Below, piece after piece: positions 30,364 through 41,466 of a stretch of DNA of 64,000 nucleotides. Source of the DNA: Psococerastis gibbosa (Eukaryota > Arthropoda > Insecta > Psocodea > Psocidae); contig OZ020486.1 in NCBI GenBank assembly GCA_963971405.1, positions 16,639,419-16,703,418 on the forward strand, given 5' to 3'. Position numbers and translations under genes: made by a program. The notes beneath the pieces were generated by a model. The model made no database searches and had not been told where the DNA came from. It saw only the letters and a program-made list of their open reading frames with translations. Numbering within the stretch: the first letter of the stretch is position 1; every line of letters begins with the position of its first letter.

Positions 30364-32778
30364 ATGGTACGCTGTTACAAGAAAAAAACAGGAAGGGCGG
30401 AAAAGGATGAGGGGGCGATTTTGAGGGGGGTGAAGGATATTATACGTGGGGGAAAAAGATCTATTGCAGCCCGCAACTGTGGAATTCCGAGGCAAACTCT
30501 CAATTCAAGAATTGATACCTTACTTAAGAAGTATACAATGTTAGAACTAAAAAGGAAATTTGAGGATTCGGGAAATGAGAGTGATGACGATGAAATGGGT
30601 GTGAAACCCAAGAAGGCCAGAGAATTTTCGTCAAAATATTCAGTTGGTCAGATTTTTAACTCCGAGCATGAGAAAAAAATCGAAGAATATCTAATCGGTT
30701 GTGACAGGCTTAACTCTGGACTAACCTATAAGCAAATAAGAGAATTGGCCTATGACTATGGCGTCGCATTGAAAATTTCATTGCCAGTGTCATGGCAATC
30801 AAACAAAATAGCTGGGATAGATTGGATGATCGCTTTCATGAAAAGGCATCCGAAACTAAGTCTCCGGAAGCCTGAGCAATGCAGTGTAGCAAGAGCAGCA
30901 GCCTTTAATAAAACTGCAGTCAAGGGTTTCTTTGATAATTACCTTTTCCTAATGGAAAAATACAAGTTTACTGCAAAGGACATATATAATTTGGATGAAA
31001 CCGGAATCCAGACTGTCTTGAAGACTGTCAAAGTTGTGTCAGCTTCAGGGAAAAAGCAGGTCGCTACAGCTTCATCTGCAGAGAAAGGACAGACTGTGAC
31101 CGTGGTCGGAATAATAAGTGCTGCCGGTTCAGCAATGCCGCCGGTATTTTTGTACCCCAGGGTACGTGACTTGAATGACTACATTGTTGACGGCGTACCC
31201 GGGTCAGTTTCTTTAGGGAGCCCTAAAGGGTGGATCACGAAGGAAACCTTCATCAATGTTTTATGGCATTTCAAAGAACAATCCAGATGTTCAAAAGACC
31301 ACCCAATTTTATTAATAGTGGACAACCATGAGACCCACATTTCTTTGGCAAGCATTACTTATTGTCGCGATAATGGCATTCACATGCTGACCCTTCCGCC
31401 GCACACCTCCCATCGCCTTCAACCCTTGGACGTCAGTGTTTATTTCCCTTTCAAAACCTACTGTGCCCAGGCCTTCCAACGCTGGATGTCAAATAACCCC
31501 GGCAAGACTATCCGTATGAAAGACATAGCAAAATTAACCAAAGACAGCTTCTATAAAGGCTTTTCGAGTTCAAACATTATGAGCGGCTTTAAGAAAACCG
31601 GACTATGGCCAATAAACGTTGAAGCATTTACTGACGATGATTTCGCACCATCTACGATTTGGCATCAACCACCAAGAGAACCGAGTGGATCCGAGACACC
31701 ATGTTGCAGTAAAACCTTGTCAGAACAAGAGGAACCACAAGTGGAAGAAGGTGCGTTATCTCCATAGAATAGTTGAGGCTCTCATTTGTTAGCAGATGGT
31801 TTCGTCTATGTAGGTACCTAATTTGACCCACATTTATATACAATTTCCTTTATTTCAGCTTCGACGGCGAAGGAAGTACCTCCAAGAGAACCGAGTGGAT
31901 CCGAGACACCATGTTGCAGTAAAACCTTAACAGAACAAGAGGAACCACAAGTGGAAGAAGGTGCGTTATCTCCATAGAATAGTTGAGGCTCTCATTTGTT
32001 AGCAGATGGTTTCGTCTATGTAGGTACCTAATTTGACCAACATTTATATACAATTTCCTTTATTTCAGCTTCGACACCGAAGGAAAGACCATCAAGGGTA
32101 CCAATTCTTACGCCAGAGGACGTACGCCCCCGGCCGCAAGTACAACTGTCCCAACAAAATGGTCCTAAGAGAAGAAAGGTCGGAAAATCGACTATATACA
32201 CCCTCACGCCAGAAAAAAGTCTTTTGGAACTGAAGGAAAAACAAGCCGAAGAAAAAGCGAAGAAAGCATTGGAAAGAGCAAATAAAGCAGAAGAACGTAA
32301 GAAGGAAAGAGAACAGAAGAAGAAAGAAAAAGAACAAAAGAAGAAAGAAAAAGACGAAGGGAGACGAAACATGAAAAGCACTAGAGATGCAGCCAAAGTC
32401 AGGTGCAAGAAGCAACTTTTCACAAACTCAGACTCCAGCGACAGTGACGTGGAAATGGGCATTTTACCGAGTTCGTCTGGAGGAGAGTGGAATGAAGAAG
32501 ATCCAGAACAAGAAAAAGCAGACCTACCAGCTATCGAAAATCGCGTAGAGGAGTACGTCGCGGTCAATTATGACGGGACCGTCTTCCCAGGGCAGGTCGT
32601 TGCCATTACGGAAAATGGGATTACCGTAAAGGCAATGAAAAGATGTGGTCGGCTATGGAAATGGCCTGAGAAGGATGACATCTTAAATTATGACTATGTA
32701 GATGTAGTAGGGCATCTAAAAACTCCTACAAAATTTAGCAAAAGTAGGGAGATATATTTCATACCTGAAATTGATTAA
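30364..32778 (+). CDS. Tigger/pogo-like transposase, 3 exons, 732 aa, open
   Basis: Exons 30364-31750, 31859-31960 and 32069-32778 splice in phase (G|GTGCGT donors, TTTCAG acceptors; 2199 bases). The ATG directly follows CTGTTTCAG, so a 5' non-coding exon is likely upstream. Domains: N-terminal psq-type helix-turn-helix (RSIAARNCGIPRQTLNSRI), a CENP-B-like DNA-binding region (about 95-190), then a DDE_1 catalytic core with Asp in LDETG, Asp in IVDNHETH and Asp in LQPLDVSVY, the DDD triad typical of pogo/Tigger. Exon 2 is a tandem duplicate of the end of exon 1. Exon 3 adds a long Lys/Glu coiled-coil-like run and an acidic Ser-rich segment (SDSSDSDVEMG). Role: cut-and-paste transposition. No stop or frameshift was seen. 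Confidence 0.85.
31672..32060. repeat. Tandem duplication (210-bp period) of exon plus intron within the transposase gene
   Basis: GAACCGAGTGGATCCGAGAC recurs at a spacing of 210 bases and similarity continues through the donor, intron and acceptor. The duplicated unit preserves reading frame, giving a second copy of a roughly 34-residue segment containing PREPSGSETPCCSKTL. Confidence 0.9.
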
Positions 32779-33265
32779 AATTTAATTATAAACTGGAGTG
32801 AGTCTTAATTAATTATTTATCATCACGTCATATCATGTCTCATGTGAATTCCAATTGATTTGTATAGTGACGAAACTGCCCCAACCCTACGCTGAAAGTG
32901 CCCCGCCCCGGGGCACTTCCGGCAATTTGCCCATTTTTTGGATATTTGGCAATTGCCACGGGGCTTGAGAAATATAAGGTGAAATTTGAAGTGGAAGTAA
33001 TAATTGAATAAGTAACGGATATAAAAAATAAAAGTTTCATGTTAAAAGTGCCTTCATGTGGATTTTCGTCTATACTTACTTTGAAACTGCCGAAAGTGCC
33101 CCAGTCTCCCCTATATAGTATTCAAAATTCATTGTATCTTTAATTAATTCATGTGAACTGTGTATTACTAAATATATACGATATGTATGCAGGCATTTGA
33201 CACAATGTTTCGTTTTCATCAGTCAGAAATGTCCTCGAAATCTGAATTGAAAATGATTACGGTAT

Positions 33266-33663
33266 GGCGCCGATTCCACCGACCGTCTAGGGCTAAATAC
33301 AAAAACGGTGACGTGGTAGCAGACATTCAAGATTAGGCGGGGTTTTTACCGACCTCGCATTGCAGAATGCAAATGACATTGACAGAAATTAGAATTTTTT
33401 TTTTATAGAAATTTATTAAAATGTTTGTAACTTACTTAACACATCCCATGACGCCATTTTTTAATTTTAGTTTGTTTGTTTGTGATTTTACTGTATGATC
33501 ATTGATCAATTTTAATTATGGAATAGAGGAAAACTAAAATTTCCGTCAATGTCATTTGCATTCTGCAATGCGAGGTCGGTGGAAACCCCGCCTAAGTCTT
33601 GAATGTCTGCTACCACCTCACCGTTTTTGTATTTAGCCCTAGCCGGTCGGTGGAATCGGCGCC
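33266..33663. mobile_element. Composite Tourist-like MITE, copy 1 (398 bp)
   Basis: Outer arms start GGCGCCGATTCCACCGACCG and include TAGGGCTAAATAC and GACGTGGTAGCAGACATTC, flanked by TAT on both sides. A second MITE with its own arms (33336-33592, GGCGGGGTTT...CCTCGCATTGCAGAATGC) sits at the centre of the outer palindrome. The core contains ATGATCATTGATCAATTTTA. The same two-layer structure occurs at 34507, 48176 and 62218. Confidence 0.9.
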
Positions 33664-34506
33664 TATGGGATATGATTAGCAACAATAATTTGTTTCTTCA
33701 ACGCGGGTTGCGAGCGATTTGAGAACATTACAATTATAAGAGATTCTGTTCGGAGGATAGGGAGTTCAGGCGGATATTACAAACTTATACCTGGTGGAGG
33801 GTGTGTTTTATTAGCTTGATGAGTTTCTGGCAAATGGTAAAATAATTCGGCCGATTGTTCTTAGAATGGGCTAATTTTATTTCGTTTTTAAATGTCATAT
33901 TTATTGTTGTTAGTTATTTAAGTTAAATGTTAGAGTTTTTAGTTTAGTTAAAAATTGTATTTTTGTTTGTTTGTTTTCTTTAAAAAAAGAATAATCGCAT
34001 ACAAAAAATTTAATGAATGTATCCGATTGACCTTTTCAGTCACCTCTCTGTAGGTTATTACCCGTGATGAGTACGACACGTCTCCGATTGCTTGGCGTGT
34101 AAAGACTCGCACGAGTGCAAGCACGTTACCACCTGGCCATCGAAGTCGATTGTATTGGGTTCAATATAATTATTAATTCATTCATTCATTCATCATATGT
34201 GTAGGCCTACATTACTTTTTTACGTCGTGTTGAAACTTTGTCTTATATAAACCAGCAGCAGAGGCTATACAGCTTATCAGAATTCAGAACACCACTTCCC
34301 CAGAAAACATTATCAAGAGTATGAGAGAGAACTCTAGTTCTTCGTATCATTTGGCAGGAAAAAATATCGTAAGCCCTATCAAAAGCCTTTTAAAAAGCTT
34401 GGCTTGAAGTTTTGGTTGGGTTTCAAGCCAGGTTTGGTCTTTTGGGGGCCCCTGGTCCGGAATTGTGTGGTGGCCCTATCTCGGGCAGAAAAGTCTTGGA
34501 CCCTTA

Positions 34507-34901
34507 GGCTGGGTTTCCACCGACCGGCTAGGGCTAAATACAAATACGGTGACGTGGTAACAGACATTCAAGACTTAGGCGGTGTTTACACCGACCTCGC
34601 ATTGCAGAATGCAAGTAGCATTGACGGAAATGTTTGTTTTACTCTATGCCATATTTAAAATTGATCAATGATCATAGAGTAAAATCAAAAACAAACTAAC
34701 TAAAATTAAAAAATGGCGTCATGGGATATGTTAATTACAAAAGTTTTAATAGATTTCTATAAAAAGAAAAACAAACATTTCCGTCAATGTCATATGTATT
34801 CTGCAATGCGAGGTCGGTGGAAACCCCGCCTAAGTCCTGAATGTTTGTTACCACGTCACCGTATTTGTACTTAGCCCTAGCCGGTCGGTGGAAACCGCGC
34901 C
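34507..34901. mobile_element. Composite Tourist-like MITE, copy 2 (395 bp), core inverted
   Basis: TTA flanks on both sides (34504-34506, 34902-34904). Outer and inner arms are as in copy 1, but the single-copy core runs in the opposite direction (AAAATTGATCAATGATCAT, then ATGGCGTCATGGGATATG). Confidence 0.9.
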
Positions 34902-35399
34902 TTACACGAATATACCACTATCATTTATAAAATAGAGACACAGGATGCAAAGTAGAATAGAATAGAGTAAGGCGATTTATCATTAATGCCATGGAACTTT
35001 CCAATTTCCAGCCAAATATTTCGACAAGTTTATTTTTTTGCTTTAGTTTGTTGTTTTTTTTTTTTTTTTAGTCTATTGCGATTTTGTATTTTGCGGCTTT
35101 TTGTGGGGGCCCTGGGGCCATGACCCTCCTGGCCCCACAGCCCAACCCGGCACTAGAGCCTGCAACCAACTAGCATTTAATGAAATTAAAACCCTACATA
35201 CCGTATAGTAGGTAGGATGATGCATTAATTAGTAAAGTATAAATTCTTATCGGATTGCAAAATTATATTGAACATACCTATATAATTAAAGCTTAATGGG
35301 CTATAGTCTTGTTCTAGTACATAGTCACTGATTATAATCTCCGACTCAGTTGCGAGCTCACGCGTATAAAAACAAATCATTATGTTCCTATTGTACCCA
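34902..35399. other. Intergenic; nothing recognised
   Basis: Contains GC-rich text with GGGGGCCCTGGGGCC and a 16-T run. No gene is supported. Confidence 0.4.
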
Positions 35400-36315
35400 C
35401 AGGGTGTGTCCGGAAAGTAATAGGACTGATTCGATTTAAAAAAATTGTATTGAGCCAATCGTTACAATTCTTTAAAAACTTTGAATATAGACTCCTTCTG
35501 CGTCGATGCAGCGCTGCCAGCATTGGAGGCGTCACGGAAGGCATTCTCCGGACAAGCCTTTAGAAGCGCGGTGCAAGCCCCTCTGTCGTCTCAAAATGCT
35601 TTCCTGTCATCGGCTTCTTCAGGTGAAAAAACAAAAAGAAGTCCGGGATCTGTCACATCTGGACTGTAGGCCGACTGCGGAAGCGTTGGGATGCTTGACT
35701 TGGTCAGGTTGCTGATCACAAGAAAGGCGGTGTGAGCCGGGGCGTTGTCGTGGTGAACGTCCAGTCGGCTGCAATGTCTCGTCGGGCCCGATTGACCCTT
35801 CCTTTGACTCTCTTGAGCACTTCCACGTATAACTTGGCGTTGACGGTTTGTCCAGAAGGAACAAATTCATGATGAACGATGCCTTTGATGTCGAAAAAGG
35901 CAATGAGCATGACATTGTCGGTGTTTGTCGAAGTCGAAAGTCTTCCAGCAGGGTCTTAAATCGCCGACCTCTTCCCGGCCCTCCGAAAAGGCATTGTGCC
36001 ACCGAAACACACCACGTATTCCTTAAGCATCACTGGGTAAGCCTGCTTGATAATATCAAACCTCTCTGTCGCAGATTTACCGAGTTTCACACAGAATTTA
36101 ATCGCATACCTCTGCTTCTAACGAAAGCTGCATTTTCGGCTTGCACCAGTCCCTCGAAAAAGCCTGTCCTGACTCTCCGAGTGCTCGGAGACAACTTACC
36201 AGCCACTCGTTCGTTTGCTAAGAACCCTCTCTAACGAATCCAGTCGGTGCGTGCGCTCTCCAAAGTTCAGTCGCGGCGGGAAAAAGTCAGTCCTATTACT
36301 TTCCGGACAGACCTT
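35400..36315 (-). pseudogene. Mariner transposon with a broken transposase
   Basis: Ends CAGGGTGTGTCCGGAAAGTA and the complement TACTTTCCGGACAGACCTTG define a roughly 0.9 kb element. On the minus strand, frame-shifted pieces keep mariner landmarks: FFDIKGIVHHEFVPSGQTVN, then HHDNAPAHTAF and YSPD, the last two Asp-containing catalytic motifs. Frame changes and stops disrupt the gene. Only the right side retains a TA flank. Confidence 0.85.
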
Positions 36316-36734
36316 GTATAGACGCGAAATCCCATTTTTATAATAGGCTACATAAGTTCTAGGCACTGATGAGGCAGCCGCATCAGTCGCCGAACCCTAC
36401 AGAAAATTATTCTCTTAAGGGATAAGGCTATATTGTAACTTTAGTGAAAAAAAAAATTCGTGAGAGAAACGAAAATAAAAACAGCCAAATTGTTCTGCGG
36501 CTAGTCTCAACGCCCAGAAGACGCCAGAAATTCTCAACAAATTTTCATTTTTCAGCGGTACTCATCTATGCGAATACGATGTGCGGTCTATGAGCATTAT
36601 TAACATATTAAGGAATAATCAACGATTATTGATCAATAATGAACCTTCTTGAAATCCTGTTACTGTTAATTTAATTAGGCACCTAAAAAAATGTACCTAT
36701 TAGGCCTACATAGTGTATTTTGTTAGACCCCAAT

Positions 36735-37060
36735 GATTATATGATTTCTGCTCTTCTTATGACCACAACGGCTGTTTGTTTTCGTTCTTTACTTTTATAA
36801 ACTGATAATTCTGTTAACCGTATAAGCCTCTGCAACAACTTCAGGACGCCACTCGAATCGTCTCTGACGGACACCGCCTTTCTTGCCCAATTGCGGACGT
36901 CAAGCTTTCTGAGGTCTGCACTGACGTCATCCATTTACCTCTACGGGCTTCTCATGGATCTTCTACCATCTGGATCATTGTTCATCACCTTCTTAGGCAC
37001 TCTAGTTCCATCCAATTTCGACGTGATTCAGACATCTGAGTTTCCTTGATTTTATGTACG
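36735..37060 (-). pseudogene. Non-LTR retrotransposon C-terminal fragment
   Basis: The minus-strand frame reads GTRVPKKVMN...DGRRSMRSP, a stop, then MDDVSADLRKLDVRNWARKA. The order (GRP-like link, W/M-D-D-V..DL..L.V.NW..KA) matches the extreme C-terminus of arthropod endonuclease-RT retrotransposons. Short and interrupted. Confidence 0.6.
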
Positions 37061-37117
37061 AGGGAGCGCAACCATTATTATAAAAACTGTATATTAGATC
37101 TTGTAAATACACGTTTA

Positions 37118-37118
<1 letters not shown>

Positions 37119-37150
<32 letters not shown>
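37119..37150. repeat. (TTA)n microsatellite
   Basis: About ten TTA/ATT units. Confidence 0.9.
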
Positions 37151-37835
37151 GTCGTTGAGATGGCTTCTTATGAATAATACTTCGATCTTATTCTCTACAT
37201 CCTACGGCGTTTCTGCTGGTATACATCCTGGACATGTATTGTAATAGTGTACAAAACCGGTACAATATGTTACCATTTCTGCAGCCCTGCAGCATATTAT
37301 GTTACTGTAATTTAACTTTTTATTGAAATATATTTATTTATTGTAGTGTTTGATGATGAATCAGTTGAATCCAGGATGATAGGCCGTAACATCATGTATG
37401 TATGATATCATGTAACTCCGGCCATGAGAGCCTTTGTAATTACATTATTGTATTGTATTGTAAAAAAAATATGACGGCCAATATACTCGTATGTAGAGGA
37501 ACACTTCTTCTTTCTTTAAAAAAAAATATCATCATTGATGAGAAGATTCAACAAAAATTATTTGCATCATTACACTTCTTAATTTTTATCTAGAGATGGA
37601 GGTCTTGAGCGGAGTTGATGCGTCACCTGTCACGCTATTCGTATATTAGTACAGATGATAATAAGGTATTTAATTGCAGTAGGCTTCCAGCTCACCTACT
37701 GGAAGAAATTCCCACACGTTGTCTAATATACGGTATGTAAAAGCAAGGTTGACTTAATTATACTAAGCGCTATAAAAATGTAAAATGTTGCATTTTGTAT
37801 AAGCTATATAGGGTAGCCTATAGTGGGTGCTAGTG

Positions 37836-38010
37836 GGTTTCCCTCTGTAGATGGCAGTTCTTGCCGAAAGCGCTCAGGGTTTTATACTAACACAAGTGGG
37901 TTTCTTAGACAAAGTTAATTTCTTAACGATTATTTGGGTTTTACTAATTCGGGTTGTTATAACAAGTTTTTCTAAAATTCTATGTTTTTGTTATTTTTCG
38001 TTTATTAGCC
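37836..38010 (+). repeat. Dispersed ~175-bp repeat, copy 1
   Basis: Nearly identical to 52531-52710 (CTAGTGGGTTTCCCTCTGTA, ATGGCAGTTCTTGCCGAA, GTGGGTTTCTTAGACAAAGT, ATTCGGGTTGTTATAACAAG). Both are on the plus strand. Confidence 0.9.
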
Positions 38011-38138
38011 TATTTCGCTAAACTACATGAAACCTAATTTAAATACTTGAGACTAATTATTATTACACCATACTGTACGTAGTATGTAGGCTAATTGTCG
38101 TACAGAACTTAAAATATTAGCTTACCATCCAAGTTTAT

Positions 38139-38889
38139 TATAAATAAATAAATTTATATTTCTGTTATATTATACAATCAAGTAGGTAATCACCAATAAG
38201 TAATCGACGAGAAATTATAAAGTAAAATCGTCAAATATGGTTGTGAAAAACCTGAGGCATTGATTTGGCGAGAACACGACTTCCCTTTTCATTAGGGCAG
38301 CAGTCTCCAAGGTCCAAATTGCCATGATGATCGCTAATCTTCGGTAGAAGAGGCATTAAAAGCAGCAGAAGAATGAGGTTCTGTAGGGACAGTTTTGGTC
38401 ACTAGGTTCGCTGACGACAAACCAATATCCATATTATTCAAAATGGCCGCCGTTTGCATGCGAAACCTAAGCTCTTAGCATCTAATTAATTCTTTTAATA
38501 TTTTTTATAATATTTTTACTATGCCTGGACCTTATTTCGCTGCATATAATTTAATATATATATTCTTCATGATTTATAGAAAAATATCACTTTAAAATAA
38601 TACGTAATTAAAAATAATTTTAAAATAGTATTGAGGCTTATGGAAAAATCAACGCTATGATACCATTGCAACTGGTGCTGCCATCTACAAAATGACGCCA
38701 CAAATGAACCCCATTGGTGTAGCCTAAATTATGTGCTATTGTATATAATGTATCACTGAGGCACCAGCACAGTGCCAATGCCAGAACTAGCTGATTTTGA
38801 CGATTTTACATTATAATTTCTTGTTGATTACTTGTTGATTAGGAACTTGATTGTAAAATTTAACAGAAATATTTATTTTATATTATTTA
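38139..38889. mobile_element. Non-autonomous DNA transposon with ~95-base inverted ends
   Basis: Left arm (TATAAATAAATAAATTTATA..., ACAATCAAGTAGGTAATCA..., GAAATTATAAAGTAAAATCG) and right arm (38795-38889) are complementary at about 85-90 percent. The 550-base interior has no frame and includes the motif also found in NOP56 intron 6. Confidence 0.85.
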
Positions 38890-39172
38890 ATTATTTATTT
38901 ATTTATTTATAATAATGAGAAATGCACCTTCATAATGATGAGCTAAGATCTTTGAAAAGACTGCAGTGCACAGCCGCTCATGGGGACTATTGTGGAACCG
39001 GGTTATTTGGGATCTGACGTCATTTGCTTATTACCGTTAAGAAGACTGATAAATGGGTGACACTCGCTACGGAAGCACGCGGTTCTACTTATTGCTCACG
39101 CCACGATGACTTTAATAATAAATACAGAATCCGCTTTCTAATCCATTACTGCTGCATACAGGCCCTTAACAG

Positions 39173-39222
39173 GGCGTACTTCCAAATGTTTCGTCAACAT
39201 CTGCAATTGACATCTTCAGTGC
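39173..39222 (-). repeat. Hammerhead-like motif, third copy
   Basis: Minus strand: CACTGAAGATG, stem GTCAA/TTGAC, then GAAACATTTGGAAGTACG. Compared with 10316-10270 the stem bases differ but pairing is kept. Confidence 0.45.
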
Positions 39223-40360
39223 CAGTACATAAAGAGACTTCTAAGATGGTAATTAATAGGTAACATAAACTTTCCTATCGTTTGTTATATTGCTCCGCAT
39301 CAAGGATAGATGTGACAATTGTTCTAAAAATGGAAATCCTAATGAGAAATAGAAATAGAAATTTTTATGTCTTCTTGAGGAATACTGGAGGCACCGCCAC
39401 ACATTGGAACATGGAGGGTTCTGTCCCCCTCCATAACAATGGTGCCAGAATTAATTACAAAACGAAAACTCTCCAAGCGTTGGTGGGGCAGGGCCTTATA
39501 TATATGAAATGGCAAAAACCCGAAGCCACGTTATACTCCGTTGAAGGAGATGTGACTTGGCAATTCTTAAGCATAATGGTGGGCATATTCAAGTTGTTCC
39601 AGCTATATAGTACTGTAGAACTACGTATTATGGACCTACCTAACCTGTAGTACATATTGATTGATGTTGTTATTAGTTGCAGTAGAAGCCATGGTCAAGG
39701 GCAATGATGAGGCATTTTTTTTGAATTTCGCAAAAAAACCTTTTAAAAGTCGGGAACGGATGACTGTTAGAATGCCTACGTTACTCGAGTGTGAGTATGC
39801 ACAGGTTGAGATAATGTGATTACATCGCATATTTTTTTATTCCTACATAATTGATCCATAAGGAACCTAACCATTTACGTAGGCTACAACTATACTCTTT
39901 AATATTTGTAGAAAACCTACTTTAAGGCGCTGTAAAATTAATTTCTGAAGATCTGCCCCCAATCGATATACCTATATTGGAACCTATTGTAAAGAAGAGT
40001 AAGATGGTTATACGTGTATAAAGAACGATTTTTTTTTCTATCAAGACTTTAGTATACATAGAAATTTTTTTGGCCAAGGTTAATCTGTATCGAATAATAT
40101 CTACGGAAGTTCCCTAACAGTGATAGTCAGTATATACTAAGAAAATAGTTATGAAGAAGTTTTCCAGAAGTCGAGCATTGGTCTCAATAATAGGTAGATG
40201 AAATTTCCTTAAATAGTGTCATCAAAAAATTAAAGCTGCGGAGGTTTGTGGCATATTATATGCACTCACACAGAAGACAGGAAAGTCGCAACATACTCAG
40301 AAAATTATTTTCAGTGGAGACAGGAACCTTAACGTATTAATGTTACCCGTACGGTACGGT
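39223..40360. other. Intergenic; no supported gene
   Basis: An open frame of 122 codons at 39282-39650 has no recognisable features and its companions on the other strand are equally long, so it is not called. Confidence 0.35.
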
Positions 40361-40700
40361 CAGGACATGTAGATTAGTGTTAAGGACTCTGACTTTCACC
40401 CACAACATAGTTGGTTCGAGTCTCATACCGGCTACATTTTCTGGCTATGATTCGGAGGGCATGTAAAGTCCCGGGCCTTCCTAGTTGAGAGGGCTTTGTA
40501 GCCCGAACTCCTATAGGTTGGCTTAGGTGCTTATTCCACCAACGTCAATAGTGATAGTAAATGTAGTGTTGACGTGGTAGCAGACATAAAGGGCAGTCTA
40601 AAAATGTCTGCTACCACGTCAATACTACATTTACTATCACTGTTGATGTTTGTGGAATAAGCGCCTTAGTAATAAAACGAAAAGTCATTATTTATTTTAT
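40361..40700 (+). mobile_element. tRNA-type SINE (family 2), interrupted by a MITE
   Basis: Head GACATGTAGATTAGTGTTA, box-B-like GGTTCGAGTC, CGGAGGGCATGTAAAG, CTTCCTAGTTGAGAGGG and CTATAGGTTGGC, then after the MITE TTAGTAATA...ATTTATTTT. The split falls in GGCTTAGTAATAG, which is intact in the 59152 copy. Confidence 0.85.
40526..40665. mobile_element. Tourist-like MITE inserted in the SINE, 140 bp
   Basis: GGTGCTTATTCCACCAACGT ... GGAATAAGCGCC, flanked by TTA on both sides (40523-40525 and 40666-40668). Removing it with one TTA restores the SINE. It contains GACGTGGTAGCAGACAT and its complement. Confidence 0.95.
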
Positions 40701-41466
40701 TTATTTTAATTTTTGGGTACGGTACCGTTAACTTGAGCGAAAAATGTGTAAGCAACGGAGCCAATGCGAGCATAACCTTATGCTGGCCATTCACGAGGGC
40801 TCCAAGCGGACTCGCGCCAAGCCAAATGGCGCGTCCTGTTCCATTTGGCGCTAGCGCCATTTACAGGGGTCATCACGACTACGCTGAACCATTCACTCTT
40901 CCATATCGTCACACTGTACAATTTGAAACATTTTTAGAAGAAATTATGAACATTTTATGCCCCAATACATTGCGTACCCTGCCATTATTACTGTTATTAC
41001 TGAATATTTGTCTATAGACTATTTTTTATTTTATTTTATTTTTTTTGTTATTATTATTATTTTTTTATTTGCCGCAGTCGTCCCATCGATGAACTCAATA
41101 CTTTGGGATAGGCAAAGTCGAGGCAACCGAAATTTTACCTTATGACAATTATTTACCATGGAACTACTCATATTACCTATGCTTAATTAATGAATAGTAA
41201 AGCATACGGGTTCACTCGTATCAGTTCTTTTATGAAGTGACTGGCACATCTCCAAATTGTTATCTTTATATAGATTAATTATATGGCATGGCCATAATTA
41301 TAATGACATGAAATATTTTATAATCCATGCCGCCTAATCGTGATTACACCTTAGGCTATTTGGTACCTTCCATGCAGGTACCTGTTCATTAAGTGGCAAC
41401 CGCACACCCCACTCCAAATATCCGTTTTTTTGGTTAATTTCACAGAAAATATCGATCGTTGAGCTC

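Larger units (their letters stand above)
27925..33111 (+). mobile_element. Full-length pogo/Tigger-type DNA transposon (~5.2 kb)
   Basis: The two ends are exact complements for about 25 bases (GGGGAGACTGGGGCACTTTC... and ...GAAAGTGCCCCAGTCTCCCC) and are flanked by TA on both sides (27923-27924, 33112-33113), the TA target used by the Tc1/mariner/pogo group. The motif GGGGCAGTTTC or its complement recurs near the left end, just upstream of the gene (about 30243-30312) and near the right end (about 32875-32930), as expected of subterminal transposase-binding sites. It contains a three-exon transposase gene, a later MITE (29830) and a tandem repeat (29020). Confidence 0.9.

Noticed and set aside
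32028..32567. 179-codon minus-strand frame (Ser/Phe-rich)
   Set aside because: It is the antisense shadow of the Tigger exon 3.
39282..39650. 122-codon plus-strand frame
   Set aside because: No recognised motif, no splice context, overlaps frames on the other strand.
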